DNA of 64,000 bases, from NCBI RefSeq assembly GCF_036867415.1, contig NZ_JBAJHU010000006.1:124001-188000 (forward strand), written 5' to 3'. The notes under the pieces are model-generated. The model was given only the letters and a program-made list of their open reading frames with translations. It had not been told where the DNA came from and searched no databases. Below, piece by piece: positions 48,793 through 57,424 of this stretch (within the stretch, counting starts at the first letter, position 1; every line of letters starts with the position of its first letter). Origin of the DNA: Rossellomorea sp036867415 (GTDB lineage: Bacteria; Bacillota; Bacilli; Bacillales; Bacillaceae_B). Position numbers and translations under genes: made by a program.

Positions 48793-50322
48793 ATGTCACA
48801 GATGATTGGCGTAGATATCGGAACAACCAGTACGAAAGCAGTCCTTTTTAACGAAAAGGGGGAAGCCGTCTGCCGTCATGGAGTGGAATATCCCTTACAT
48901 ACACCTGCACCGGGAACAGCGGAGCAAGATCCTGAAGAAATTTTCCGTGCGGTCATAAAAGCGATAAAGGAAGTGACGCTGCAAACGAAAGAAAAGATTT
49001 CGTTTGTCTCTTTCAGTTCAGCGATGCACAGTTTGATTCTGGTCGATGAAAACGATCAGCCTCTCACTCAATCGATTACGTGGGCTGATAACCGAAGTGC
49101 TGACTGGGCGGTCAAGATCAAGAAGGAGCACAATGGGATGGAGATCTATCGCAGAACGGGAACACCGATTCATCCAATGTCCCCGCTGGTGAAATTGGCA
49201 TGGCTCAATGCTGAACACAATGAATTATTCAGAAAAGCAAAGAAATTCATCTCGATTAAAGAATTCATTTTTCATCGTTTGTTCGGCGAATACGTAGTTG
49301 ATTATTCAATTGCCTCTGCAACCGGTATGTTTAATTTGGAAAATCTGGATTGGGATGAAGAAGCGCTAAAAGTAGCAGGTGTAACAGGCAATCAATTATC
49401 CAAGCCGGTTTCAACGACCGAAAGCTTAACCGAATTAAAAACAGAATATACAGAAATGCTTGGCCTGCCTGCGGAAACTCCTTTTATCATTGGTGCTAGT
49501 GATGGAGTCCTTTCCAATCTTGGTGTGAATGCAATCGAACCAGGGGTGGTGGCTGTCACAATCGGAACAAGCGGAGCAATCCGCGCCGTGACCGACCGGC
49601 CCGTAACCGATCCGAAAGGGCGGATATTCTGCTATGCACTGACGGATAAGCATTGGGTCATCGGTGGTCCGGTGAATAACGGAGGAATGATCTTCAGATG
49701 GGTACGCGACGAATTGGCTTCTGCTGAAGTGGAAGTGGCGAAACGATTAGGGAAAGACCCGTATGAAGTACTGACAGACATTGCCGATAAAGTCGAACCG
49801 GGATCGGAAGGCTTGATTTTCCATCCGTACATGGCAGGGGAGAGAGCCCCTCTTTGGAATGCCAAAGCCCGCGGATCGTTCTTCGGACTCGGCATGCACC
49901 ACAAAAAAGAGCATATGATCCGGGCCGTCCTGGAAGGAATCGTAATGAACTTATACAGCGTCCTGCTCGCTTTGGAAGAGATGATTGGATCACCGACCCG
50001 CGTTCAGGCGACAGGAGGATTTGCACGATCTGAACTGTGGCGCCAGATGCTCGCGGATATCTTCGACCAGGAGGTCGAGGTGCCTGAAAGCTTCGAAAGC
50101 TCATGTCTCGGAGCGATTGTACTCGGAATGTACGGACAGGGAACGTTGGACTCGCTTGAAGAAGTGAAGACGATGGTCGGCTCCGTTCACTCCCATCAGC
50201 CTGACGAGAAAGCGACTGAAGCATACCGAAGATTGATGCCGATATTCATCCGTCTGCCAAGACTTCTTGAAAGTGAATATGACGTCATCAGTGCGTACCA
50301 GGAAGAGAGAAGCCGGCTGTAG
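48793..50322 (+). CDS. gntK: Gluconokinase, FGGY family
   Basis: ATP-dependent phosphorylation of gluconate to 6-phosphogluconate, 509 residues. N-terminal FGGY motif GVDIGTTSTKAVLFNEKG; signature blocks are MFNLENLDWDEEAL, IGASDGVLSNLGVNAI, HPYMAGERAPLWNAKARG and ATGGFARSELWRQMLAD. AGGAGGAATG selects ATG 48793; the in-frame ATG at 48724 has no binding site. The 3' end runs into a terminator. Confidence 0.91.
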   Translation: MSQMIGVDIGTTSTKAVLFNEKGEAVCRHGVEYPLHTPAPGTAEQDPEEIFRAVIKAIKEVTLQTKEKISFVSFSSAMHSLILVDENDQPLTQSITWADNRSADWAVKIKKEHNGMEIYRRTGTPIHPMSPLVKLAWLNAEHNELFRKAKKFISIKEFIFHRLFGEYVVDYSIASATGMFNLENLDWDEEALKVAGVTGNQLSKPVSTTESLTELKTEYTEMLGLPAETPFIIGASDGVLSNLGVNAIEPGVVAVTIGTSGAIRAVTDRPVTDPKGRIFCYALTDKHWVIGGPVNNGGMIFRWVRDELASAEVEVAKRLGKDPYEVLTDIADKVEPGSEGLIFHPYMAGERAPLWNAKARGSFFGLGMHHKKEHMIRAVLEGIVMNLYSVLLALEEMIGSPTRVQATGGFARSELWRQMLADIFDQEVEVPESFESSCLGAIVLGMYGQGTLDSLEEVKTMVGSVHSHQPDEKATEAYRRLMPIFIRLPRLLESEYDVISAYQEERSRL

Positions 50323-50337
50323 AGCCGGCTTTTCTTT
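50310..50337 (+). terminator. Terminator overlapping the gntK 3' end
   Basis: AAGCCGGCT (50310-50318) pairs perfectly with AGCCGGCTT (50323-50331) over a four-base loop that holds the stop codon, then TTTCTTT. As in thrB, the last codons form the 5' arm. Confidence 0.88.
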
Positions 50338-50520
50338 GTGAGTTGGTTGATGGCGGAGAGATGGATCAGGCTGAGGTCCACTCCCTGAATGAATGGAATT
50401 CCGAATAAGGGGAAGTCATTCCGGCACATAGCCAACTTTCGCCTGTTTCATGTATAATGAAATGGACAATCGACACGAAACAAGTGATTAATTTTATAGA
50501 CTGAAAGAGAGTGAAATGAA

Positions 50521-51240
50521 ATGGGACGTAAGTGGAACAACATTAAAGAAAAGAAAGCGTCTAAGGACGCTAATACGAGCCGGATTTATGCAAAATTCGG
50601 ACGAGAAATCTATGTGGCGGCAAAATCGGGCGAACCGGATCCAGAATTGAATCAAACCCTTAAGTTTGTATTGGAACGTGCGAAAACATATAACGTGCCG
50701 AAGCACATCATCGACCGCGCGATCGAAAAAGCGAAAGGCGGTTCTGAAGAAAATTATGATGAGCTGCGATACGAGGGCTTCGGCCCGAATGGATCGATGG
50801 TCATCGTCGACGCTCTGACAAACAACGTAAACCGTACAGCATCGGAAGTACGTGCCGCTTTCGGTAAAAATGGCGGAAACATGGGTGTGAGCGGATCGGT
50901 CGCTTACATGTTTGATGCGACAGCAGTCATCGGTATTGAAGGGAAATCTGAAGAAGAAGTACTTGAGATCCTGATGGAAGCAGATGTGGATGCACGCGAC
51001 ATCCTTGAAGAAGATGAAGCAGTCATTGTCTATGCTGAGCCGGATCAATTCCATGCCGTGCAGGAAGCGTTCAAACGTGCCGGTATAGAAGAATTCACGG
51101 TAGCAGAATTAACCATGCTGGCACAAAACGACGTGGAACTGCCAGAAGATGCCCAAACCCAATTCGAAAAAATGATCGATGCCATCGAAGACCTGGAAGA
51201 TGTCCAGCAGGTGTACCATAACGTCGACTTAGGCGAATAA
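50521..51240 (+). CDS. yeeI: YebC/PmpR family protein, YeeI-like
   Basis: A 239-residue cytoplasmic protein starting MGRKWNNIKEKKASKDANTS, with YAKFGREIYVAAKSGEPDPE and ELRYEGFGPNGSMVIVDALT, as in B. subtilis YeeI. The family was long annotated as transcription regulators; more recent work links YebC-type proteins to translation at difficult sequences, so the role should stay open. GAGTGAAATGAAATGG gives the start. It is a single gene with TATAAT about 70 bases upstream and its own terminator. Confidence 0.93.
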   Translation: MGRKWNNIKEKKASKDANTSRIYAKFGREIYVAAKSGEPDPELNQTLKFVLERAKTYNVPKHIIDRAIEKAKGGSEENYDELRYEGFGPNGSMVIVDALTNNVNRTASEVRAAFGKNGGNMGVSGSVAYMFDATAVIGIEGKSEEEVLEILMEADVDARDILEEDEAVIVYAEPDQFHAVQEAFKRAGIEEFTVAELTMLAQNDVELPEDAQTQFEKMIDAIEDLEDVQQVYHNVDLGE

Positions 51241-51252
51241 TACTGACAGAAG

Positions 51253-51290
51253 GAAAAAGCGTATTCATACCGGATACGCTTTTTCTTTAT
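51253..51290 (+). terminator. Terminator after yeeI
   Basis: GAAAAAGCGTAT pairs with ATACGCTTTTTC over a nine-base loop and continues into TTTAT. Confidence 0.88.
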
Positions 51291-51464
51291 AACTGTGTTA
51301 TTGGATGACTATACGGCACTTTATCTTAAATACTTACTTTAAGTGGAAAATAACGGTCCCGAATGCCCGGAAATCACATTTTCATCTGCAGCCAAACCTG
51401 CCAAAAAACACCCCTGCATGATTTAAAGCCGTACTTGTCATACTAAATAATGGAGGTGGTACAG

Positions 51465-51677
51465 GTGGATAAAGAAAAAAGAAAAAGCGAATTGAATTTC
51501 AATACACCGATCAACCCGGAGTACCAAAGCTTTAAAGGTCAAGAGGATGAACGCTATACGTCGGTGGAAATCAAGGAAGCCTTTCATGGTGAATCCGTCG
51601 ATGAACTGAGAGCGATCGAAGAAGGAAATGTTTATTTTGCAGGAAAAGAAATCGGTCAGCAAAACGAAAACGGATAA
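51465..51677 (+). CDS. Small hypothetical protein, 70 residues
   Basis: A very hydrophilic protein beginning MDKEKRKSELNFNTPINPEY, without membrane segments, ending KEIGQQNENG. The start GTG 51465 lies eight bases after GGAGG; ATG 51450 would sit in front of that site. It is the first of three tiny genes, each with its own strong binding site. Function unknown. Confidence 0.62.
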   Translation: MDKEKRKSELNFNTPINPEYQSFKGQEDERYTSVEIKEAFHGESVDELRAIEEGNVYFAGKEIGQQNENG

Positions 51678-51689
51678 GGAGGGAATGTG

Positions 51690-51830
51690 ATGAATACAGG
51701 AGAATACCCGGTAGCGCAGCTTTCAGATGAAGTGTTGAACAAATTACAGCACATCGAAGGCGAGCTTCGTAAGCAAACCGACGAAGATATCGTATTAATC
51801 GCCTATAAGAAAGAACAAGAGGCACATTAA
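51690..51830 (+). CDS. Small hypothetical protein, 46 residues
   Basis: Begins MNTGEYPVAQLSDEVLNKLQ and ends KKEQEAH, likely mostly helical, acidic with Lys-rich end. AAGGAGGGA (51676-51683) lies seven bases before ATG 51690. It is placed 12 bases after the previous small gene and 30 before the next, so the three form one unit. Function unknown. Confidence 0.6.
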   Translation: MNTGEYPVAQLSDEVLNKLQHIEGELRKQTDEDIVLIAYKKEQEAH

Positions 51831-51860
51831 TGGAATAGAAGCAGGAAGGAGGCATTTACA

Positions 51861-52061
51861 ATGGAAAAAGGAAAAGAAGAATTGCCTGACTTTAAACAGC
51901 TCCATGACCGGATCATCGCGGAGCCTTCCCAAGGTCCTGTTTTTGAGATAAAAACCAACCTTGATACGCCTGCAACGGATGATAATCCATACATTTCATC
52001 AGAAACGAGTAATGAGGAAGTTGAAAAAATCAAACGGTTCTTTGATGATGACTTGCTCTGA
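51861..52061 (+). CDS. Small hypothetical protein, 66 residues
   Basis: Acidic, soluble, starting MEKGKEELPDFKQLHDRIIA and ending VEKIKRFFDDDLL. GGAGG lies nine bases before ATG 51861. Last of the three small genes; terminator directly after. Unrecognised. Confidence 0.62.
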   Translation: MEKGKEELPDFKQLHDRIIAEPSQGPVFEIKTNLDTPATDDNPYISSETSNEEVEKIKRFFDDDLL

Positions 52062-52065
52062 TTGC

Positions 52066-52096
52066 GGGCCTGGTCTTTTGGGATCAGGTCCTTTTC
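52066..52096 (+). terminator. Terminator of the small-gene unit
   Basis: GGGCCTGGTC pairs with GATCAGGTCC (one G-U and one mismatch) and is followed by TTTTC. Confidence 0.72.
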
Positions 52097-52195
52097 TATG
52101 AATGATTCTTCATCATGTCCCTCACCCCGCCAAGTGGGCATTTCTTTTTCATTGGCCGCCTTATTGTGTACAATTGATAGGTAAGAGGTGATATT

Positions 52196-52759
52196 TTGAA
52201 AGTATTAATCATTCTTTCACATCCCAGAACAAATTCACTGACGTTCTCAATTGCCAGGCATTTTCAGGAAGGTTTGCAGGAAAAGGGGCATAAAGCGACG
52301 GTTCTTGATCTCTACCGGGAAGAATTCGACCCGGTTCTAAAGGAAAAAGATGAGCCGGGGTGGGGAAATCGCATAAAGACCAGGGCGACACATGTAGTTG
52401 AAAATGAACGGAAAAGGTTGAAGCGTTATGACGCCTGTGTCTTTATCTTTCCCATATGGTGGTATGGTCTACCAGCTATTTTGAAAGGGTACATAGACAG
52501 AGTCTTCTTCTACCCGTCTCCCACTAAATTTCGTGCTGATAAAGTACTCTGGCTGGGTTTAGCAGGCGATACTGAGGAGGAATTTACTTCAGGCGGACAT
52601 GATAACGCGCTTAAACACCAATTAATTCATGGCATTTCCAAAAAAATGGGCACAATGAATACAGAAGTAAGATTCATTTTTGACACGAAGAATGAGGATA
52701 ATAAATTCGACTATGAAAAAACTATGGATAAAGCCTATCAATTCGGTCTTTCTTTTTGA
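52196..52759 (+). CDS. NAD(P)H oxidoreductase with flavodoxin-like fold
   Basis: A 187-residue FMN enzyme of the NAD(P)H dehydrogenase (quinone) group. It has the phosphate loop LSHPRTNSLTFSIA, the FMN-contacting FPIWWYGLPAILKGYIDRVF and a C-terminal helix. The likely reaction is two-electron reduction of quinones or similar compounds. The start is TTG 52196, after GAGGTGATAT. It is a single gene; the region 52760-53024 behind it is AT-rich and empty. Confidence 0.82.
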   Translation: MKVLIILSHPRTNSLTFSIARHFQEGLQEKGHKATVLDLYREEFDPVLKEKDEPGWGNRIKTRATHVVENERKRLKRYDACVFIFPIWWYGLPAILKGYIDRVFFYPSPTKFRADKVLWLGLAGDTEEEFTSGGHDNALKHQLIHGISKKMGTMNTEVRFIFDTKNEDNKFDYEKTMDKAYQFGLSF

Positions 52760-53024
52760 AAAACAGGAAAAAGGTCATGGTCTGTTTAAAATAAATTTAA
52801 ATAATTTTAGATGAATAAATATTGAGTAATGTTTAATATAAGTGTTTAAAATGGATATTTATTGTATATATATTCATAAACAAATCTATTTCTTAAGCCT
52901 CATGCTTTTATTTTTTCTGTGTTATGTTATGATAATTCTTGGGTCTACATCAGAGAAAGTTATTGCAGAAGAGATTTAATGTGTATAAAAAATACAAAAA
53001 CTTGTATAAGGAGGTTGTTGCTGC

Positions 53025-53132
53025 GTGGGAGAACAATTGACTATGGCAACCTGGTTATGGTTAACCATACCGATGCCGCTCTTGATTCTATTATCAATCA
53101 TCACATTTTTCACAGAAAAAACGAAGGAGTAG
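53025..53132 (+). CDS. 35-residue membrane peptide upstream of putP
   Basis: Starts (GTG) MGEQLTMATWLWLTIPMPLL, one membrane helix, then a charged end (FFTEKTKE). AAGGAGG (53008-53014) lies ten bases before GTG 53025; ATG 53043 is an inner alternative. The stop is ten bases before putP ATG and the putP binding site AAGGAG lies within its last codons, so the two are translationally coupled. Tiny partner peptides are known for some sodium-solute symporters; here that is an inference. Confidence 0.58.
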   Translation: MGEQLTMATWLWLTIPMPLLILLSIITFFTEKTKE

Positions 53133-53142
53133 ATAACAGACT

Positions 53143-54612
53143 ATGGATATTAATATAGAAACGTTAACGTCGATTATTATTTATTTAGTAGGAATGTTAA
53201 TCATTGGCTACATGGCAGCCAAATTGACAAGCAACTTATCCGACTATGTATTGGGAGGAAGACGATTAGGTGCCGGAGTTGCCGCGCTTAGTGCCGGATC
53301 TTCTGATATGAGTGGTTGGTTGATGCTTGGTCTGCCGGGTGCGGTATACGCAAGCGGCATGGGTTCCATCTGGCTGGCAATCGGACTGGCTGTAGGGGCA
53401 TACTTGAACTGGCAGTTCGTTGCAAAACCGTTCAGGGTATACACGGAAGTTGCGAACGACTCGATCACAGTACCTGATTTCTTTGAAAATCGTTTCCACG
53501 ATAAAAGCAAAATTCTTCGAGTATTTTCTGCAATAATCATTCTCATATTCTTTACCTTCTACACATCATCAAGTTTAGTCGGTGGAGCTATCTTACTGGA
53601 AGAATCCTTTAATATGGATTACCGTTTAGCTTTATGGGTTGGTGCTGCAGTTATTCTTTCTTACACATTCTTTGGAGGCTTCCTTGCAGCAAGCTGGACA
53701 GACTTTATTCAGGGGATTCTGATGTTCCTTGCATTGATCATCATTCCAGTCGTTGCCATCAATGAGCTGGGCGGTTGGAATGAAACGGTAAGTGCTGTCG
53801 GGGCAATCGATGCCTCTTACCTGAACATCTATACAGGCGCAACATTTGTTGGGGTTGTATCACTGTTGGCGTGGGGATTAGGTTATTTTGGACAGCCTCA
53901 TATCATTGTTCGATTTATGGGTATCAAGTCGACTAAAGAAATACCAAAAGCACGCATGATTGGTATGATATGGATGATTGTATCCTTGTTTGGTGCGATC
54001 TTTATCGGTTTCTCAGGAATCGCCTACTTTGCTGATTCACCTTTAGAGAATTCAGAGACAGTATTCATCATGTTCTCTCAAGTGTTATTCAACCCTTGGG
54101 TAGCAGGTTTCTTACTGGCTGCAATTCTTTCAGCAATCATGAGCACAGTGGATTCACAGCTTCTTGTTTCTTCAAGTGCATTGGCACAGGACTTCTATAA
54201 AGCCATCTTCAGAAAAGAAGCAAGTCAGAAAGAAGAAGTTCTTGTTGGACGTATTTCAGTTGTGGTCATCGCGATCCTTGCCATTTTCCTTGGATACGAT
54301 CGTGACAGTAAAGTATTGGAGCTTGTAAGTTATGCTTGGGCAGGATTCGGTGCTGCATTCGGACCGGTTGTCATCCTAAGCTTGTTCTGGAAGCGCATGA
54401 CCAGAAATGGTGCACTTGCAGGAATGATCACAGGTGCTGCGACGGTTATTATCTGGAAGCAGTTATCTGGAGGACTATTTGACATCTATGAAATACTTCC
54501 AGGATTCATCTTTGCAACCCTTGCAATCGTGATTTTCAGTTTTGTCGGCAATGGGCCAACAAAAGAAATCCAGGAAGAATTCGATACAGTTCAAGCACGC
54601 TTAAGAGATTAA
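53143..54612 (+). CDS. putP: Sodium/proline symporter
   Basis: SSS-family transporter, 489 residues with about 13 membrane segments. It has LSDYVLGGRRLGAGVAALSAGSSDMSGWLMLGLPGA near the N-terminus, the sodium-site region, FLAASWTDFIQG, and AAILSAIMSTVDSQLLVSSSAL, all close to PutP and OpuE of Bacillus. Proline is the likely substrate, for nutrition or osmoprotection; no put catabolic genes are adjacent. Confidence 0.88.
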   Translation: MDINIETLTSIIIYLVGMLIIGYMAAKLTSNLSDYVLGGRRLGAGVAALSAGSSDMSGWLMLGLPGAVYASGMGSIWLAIGLAVGAYLNWQFVAKPFRVYTEVANDSITVPDFFENRFHDKSKILRVFSAIIILIFFTFYTSSSLVGGAILLEESFNMDYRLALWVGAAVILSYTFFGGFLAASWTDFIQGILMFLALIIIPVVAINELGGWNETVSAVGAIDASYLNIYTGATFVGVVSLLAWGLGYFGQPHIIVRFMGIKSTKEIPKARMIGMIWMIVSLFGAIFIGFSGIAYFADSPLENSETVFIMFSQVLFNPWVAGFLLAAILSAIMSTVDSQLLVSSSALAQDFYKAIFRKEASQKEEVLVGRISVVVIAILAIFLGYDRDSKVLELVSYAWAGFGAAFGPVVILSLFWKRMTRNGALAGMITGAATVIIWKQLSGGLFDIYEILPGFIFATLAIVIFSFVGNGPTKEIQEEFDTVQARLRD

Positions 54613-54622
54613 TTTATATGTG

Positions 54623-54659
54623 AAAAGGACCCGATACTGCGGTATCGGGTCCTTTTTTG
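54623..54659 (+). terminator. Terminator after putP
   Basis: AAAAGGACCCGATAC pairs perfectly with GTATCGGGTCCTTTT over a four-base loop, then TTG. It is strong in both directions, so it also serves the converging uppP. Confidence 0.92.
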
Positions 54660-54670
54660 TTCGATAATTT

Positions 54671-55507
54671 TTAAAAATAAAGTACATAAATCACCAATAC
54701 CAGCACAATGCGGTAAATGGCGAACGGAATCAATTTCACTTTGTTGATCAGTTTCAAGAAGAATTTAATCGAAACAAGCGCGAAAATGAATGCGGAGATG
54801 AATCCTACAATCATGAATGGAAGAGCCTCCATCGTGAAGTACTGCCAGTTTTTCGCCAGTGACAGTACGCTTGCACCGAGCATGATCGGAACGGCCATGA
54901 TGAATGTAAAATCGGCTGCCGTTCTGTGATTCATTCCGAGCAATACACCACCTGAGATGGTGGAGCCTGAACGGGAAAACCCTGGCCAAAGAGCCAGACA
55001 TTGAATGAGCCCGACGATCAGCGCTTGTTTATGCGTGATTCCATCGACTGTTTCGACCTTTGATCCCTTGTATTTCGTGCTGATGACATCTGCAATGATC
55101 ATAAAGATCGCTCCCACGAATAAACCGATCAGGACCGTTTCGATTGAAAATAAGTGCTCATCGATCGTATCTTCGAATAAGACACCAAGAATTCCTGCCG
55201 GAAGCAGTCCGACAATCACGTGAGAAAGCTTCAATTTATGCTCGGAAGATTTCCCAGAGGCCCCCCGGGATTTGAAGTCAAGCATGTCGATGAAACGGTC
55301 CTTGAAGATCACGACCACTGCCAAAATGGAACCAAGCTGGATGACGACCTTAAATGTATTTGCTGCATATTTTCCTAAAAACTCCTGCGACTGCAGCCAC
55401 AAATCATCTACTATGATCATATGACCAGTTGATGAAATCGGCGCAAATTCCGTCAGACCTTCTACAAGTCCTAAGATGACTGCTTTTAATAAAGTAAAGA
55501 TATCCAT
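54671..55507 (-). CDS. uppP: Undecaprenyl-diphosphatase
   Basis: Membrane phosphatase that recycles the carrier lipid for cell-wall synthesis and gives bacitracin tolerance, 278 residues with about eight segments. Active-site blocks are GLVEGLTEFAPISSTGHMII near the N-terminus and WPGFSRSGSTISGGVLLG later. GGGAGAC precedes ATG 55507. It converges on putP; a single gene. Confidence 0.93.
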   Translation of the reverse strand: MDIFTLLKAVILGLVEGLTEFAPISSTGHMIIVDDLWLQSQEFLGKYAANTFKVVIQLGSILAVVVIFKDRFIDMLDFKSRGASGKSSEHKLKLSHVIVGLLPAGILGVLFEDTIDEHLFSIETVLIGLFVGAIFMIIADVISTKYKGSKVETVDGITHKQALIVGLIQCLALWPGFSRSGSTISGGVLLGMNHRTAADFTFIMAVPIMLGASVLSLAKNWQYFTMEALPFMIVGFISAFIFALVSIKFFLKLINKVKLIPFAIYRIVLVLVIYVLYF

Positions 55508-55599
55508 TGTTGTCTCCCTTGAAAAATAATAATTGATCTATCGATAGGAGGGAGGGGATCCATTTGACTAAAGGCCCATCCCTCATTGCTTTAAGTCGG

Positions 55600-55800
55600 T
55601 TAAGGTGATTTGATGTTCAGATTTTCAGCGATTTTCTCCCAGTTCATCAAGTCAGACCAGGGGATGTCGGGAAAAGTGGACGCCAGGTTTTGTCCGGTAA
55701 TGACGGAGGTGACATAAATCATTCCTATAAAGGCACCTAACCCGCTCAAACATGTTACAAAACAAATAATTGATTCTTTCCTGTATTCTTGTTCTCTCAA
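55600..55800 (-). CDS. Small hypothetical membrane protein, 66 residues
   Basis: A basic start (MREQEYRKES), one or one and a half hydrophobic segments (IICFVTCLSGLGAFIGMIYV), then an acidic outer part with Trp residues. The start is TTG 55800, eight bases after GGGAGAG. Unrecognised. A hairpin-like sequence with GGCCCATCCCTC lies downstream at 55548-55584. Confidence 0.5.
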   Translation of the reverse strand: MREQEYRKESIICFVTCLSGLGAFIGMIYVTSVITGQNLASTFPDIPWSDLMNWEKIAENLNIKSP

Positions 55801-55882
55801 TGTATTTCTCTCCCATTCTCTCTTATTCAGTTAGTGTACGGCAATCCAAATAAACTTCAGGTTCACTGAAGTTGAAAATGAA

Positions 55883-56221
55883 TCATGAGAATGATATGGA
55901 GAGATAGTTAGAGCAATGTTTGACCATCTGGATGAATCCCCCGGAGTCAGAAGCGATGTCCAAGGTAAAGAAGTCCATATTTAATGAAGGTAACGTGACA
56001 TGTGCCGGATTATAAGGTACAGCTGGTTTCTGTGGTGGCAGGCTGCCAGTAAACTGGGGAAGAACAGATACATATGAAAGAATCGCATCAACAGAGGAAA
56101 CATACGAATGATCTGTTATACTCTGTTCAGTATCCGTAAACAGCACAGAGTGTTCCGTTTGCTGGATCGGATTAAAAAACATGATTGTACTTAACAGAAC
56201 CAACAAAACGAACTTCTTCAC
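55883..56221 (-). CDS. Hypothetical exported protein, 112 residues
   Basis: A signal peptide (MKKFVLLVLLSTIMFFNPIQ) and then a soluble part rich in Ser and Pro (LPPQKPAVPYNPAHVTLPSL). The start GTG 56221 lies eight bases after AAGGAGG; GTG 56227 would be too close. No domain recognised. Confidence 0.55.
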   Translation of the reverse strand: MKKFVLLVLLSTIMFFNPIQQTEHSVLFTDTEQSITDHSYVSSVDAILSYVSVLPQFTGSLPPQKPAVPYNPAHVTLPSLNMDFFTLDIASDSGGFIQMVKHCSNYLSISFS

Positions 56222-56420
56222 CGTCACAACCTCCTTTTTGAAAAATAGGACTAGATTTTATTATAACTTCTTTTAGCAAGCTGTCCAGTGCATGAAAGGA
56301 GATAGAAATAATGTAAAACATGGTGGCATGAAATGCAGGTGGATGTGAAACGAATCTCCTTGTTCACCCATACCGGACGATGTCGGTCCATAAAAATAAC
56401 CGGACAGCCACTGCCCGGTT

Positions 56421-57272
56421 TCATATCTGAAAAAACTCCCGTATCTTCTCCACCAATTCACGAAGGGAGGCTTCATTTTCTATATTGACGAGCATCCCTT
56501 TGATGACGATCGGACGGGTTTCTTCTTTCACTATTTCTTCTTTAATGACTTCAAGGGAAACTCTTCCGTTCTCGTCACTTGTGTTCTCCAGCTGTTCTTC
56601 GATCAACTTCAGAAGCCCCTCTTCATTCAAGGATGCTGATTCCATCGACTGCAGCAGAGGCTTCATTTTCTCTATAGAAAGGACAGGTTCATCCTCGCTT
56701 TTCAGGAGCCCATGAACCAGATCATCAAGACGTTTAAGGATGAACGCTGAAAGATACTTAAAATCCATCTCGATTTTATCGAGCATGACAACTTCGAGGT
56801 AAGACTTTAGTATTCCTTGGATGATCAATGACAGATCCCAGAAGTAAGGTTCGATTTCTTCACCGTAGATTGCAGTCAACCTGCGTTTGTAGAATTCATA
56901 TGTATGGACCTTCATTTCGTGAATCAGGGCATGAATATCTTCATTGAACGGCATCGCGTTCTCCCGGATTTGCATGATGATGAATTCTTTGTGTTTCCAG
57001 ACTTCCACGAGCTGAGATTCCAGCTGCTTGCGGAATTTTTCGTACGGCGGTAAATCTTCACCCTCGATGATATCCACTTTTTCTCTGATGATCTCAAAAT
57101 AGTATTTCATGATCGCCAGCAGCAGAGCTTCTTTCGATTTGAAGTATAAGTAAAAAGCACCCTTGGAAATATCGCATTCATTGACAATTTCCTGTACTGA
57201 GGTGGCATTGAAACCTTTACTTGCAAATAATTTTATGGATGTTTCAATAATTAACTTTTCTTTTTCCTTCAT
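56421..57272 (-). CDS. yerO: TetR-family repressor, YerO-like
   Basis: A 283-residue TetR protein. The helix-turn-helix lies at 25-50 (SVQEIVNECDISKGAFYLYF, KSKEALL), with a long ligand domain behind. The length and the divergent place next to a SwrC pump match B. subtilis YerO-YerP(SwrC). The C-terminal 90 residues (EEQLENTSDENG, EVIKEEIVKEETRP) are an extra acidic tail. GAGGAGCG precedes ATG 57272. It should bind the three TGAC-N6-GTCA sites in the shared gap. Confidence 0.83.
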   Translation of the reverse strand: MKEKEKLIIETSIKLFASKGFNATSVQEIVNECDISKGAFYLYFKSKEALLLAIMKYYFEIIREKVDIIEGEDLPPYEKFRKQLESQLVEVWKHKEFIIMQIRENAMPFNEDIHALIHEMKVHTYEFYKRRLTAIYGEEIEPYFWDLSLIIQGILKSYLEVVMLDKIEMDFKYLSAFILKRLDDLVHGLLKSEDEPVLSIEKMKPLLQSMESASLNEEGLLKLIEEQLENTSDENGRVSLEVIKEEIVKEETRPIVIKGMLVNIENEASLRELVEKIREFFQI

Positions 57273-57307
57273 TTTTTTCGCTCCTCGATTACTCCATATC
57301 TATATTA

Positions 57308-57407
57308 TGACCGATTGGTCACAAAAAATAAACCTTTATTTTATAGTAAGTATTGACTATTGACTGTACGGTCAGTTATATTAGTGTATGTTATGACTAG
57401 TCAGTCA
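57308..57407. promoter_or_regulatory. swrC promoter with three TetR-type operators
   Basis: TGAC-N6-GTCA occurs at 57308-57321, 57361-57374 and 57394-57407, all 14 bp. The swrC promoter TTGACT (57353-57358), 18 bases, TATATT (57377-57382) has the second site in its spacer. The third lies just after the start and the first faces yerO, so autoregulation is likely. Confidence 0.75.
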
Positions 57408-57424
57408 GAAATAGAAGGGATGAA

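Noticed and set aside
56273..56476. 67-codon minus-strand frame after the TetR gene
   Set aside because: It overlaps the repressor's 3' end, has no binding site and an unlikely composition.
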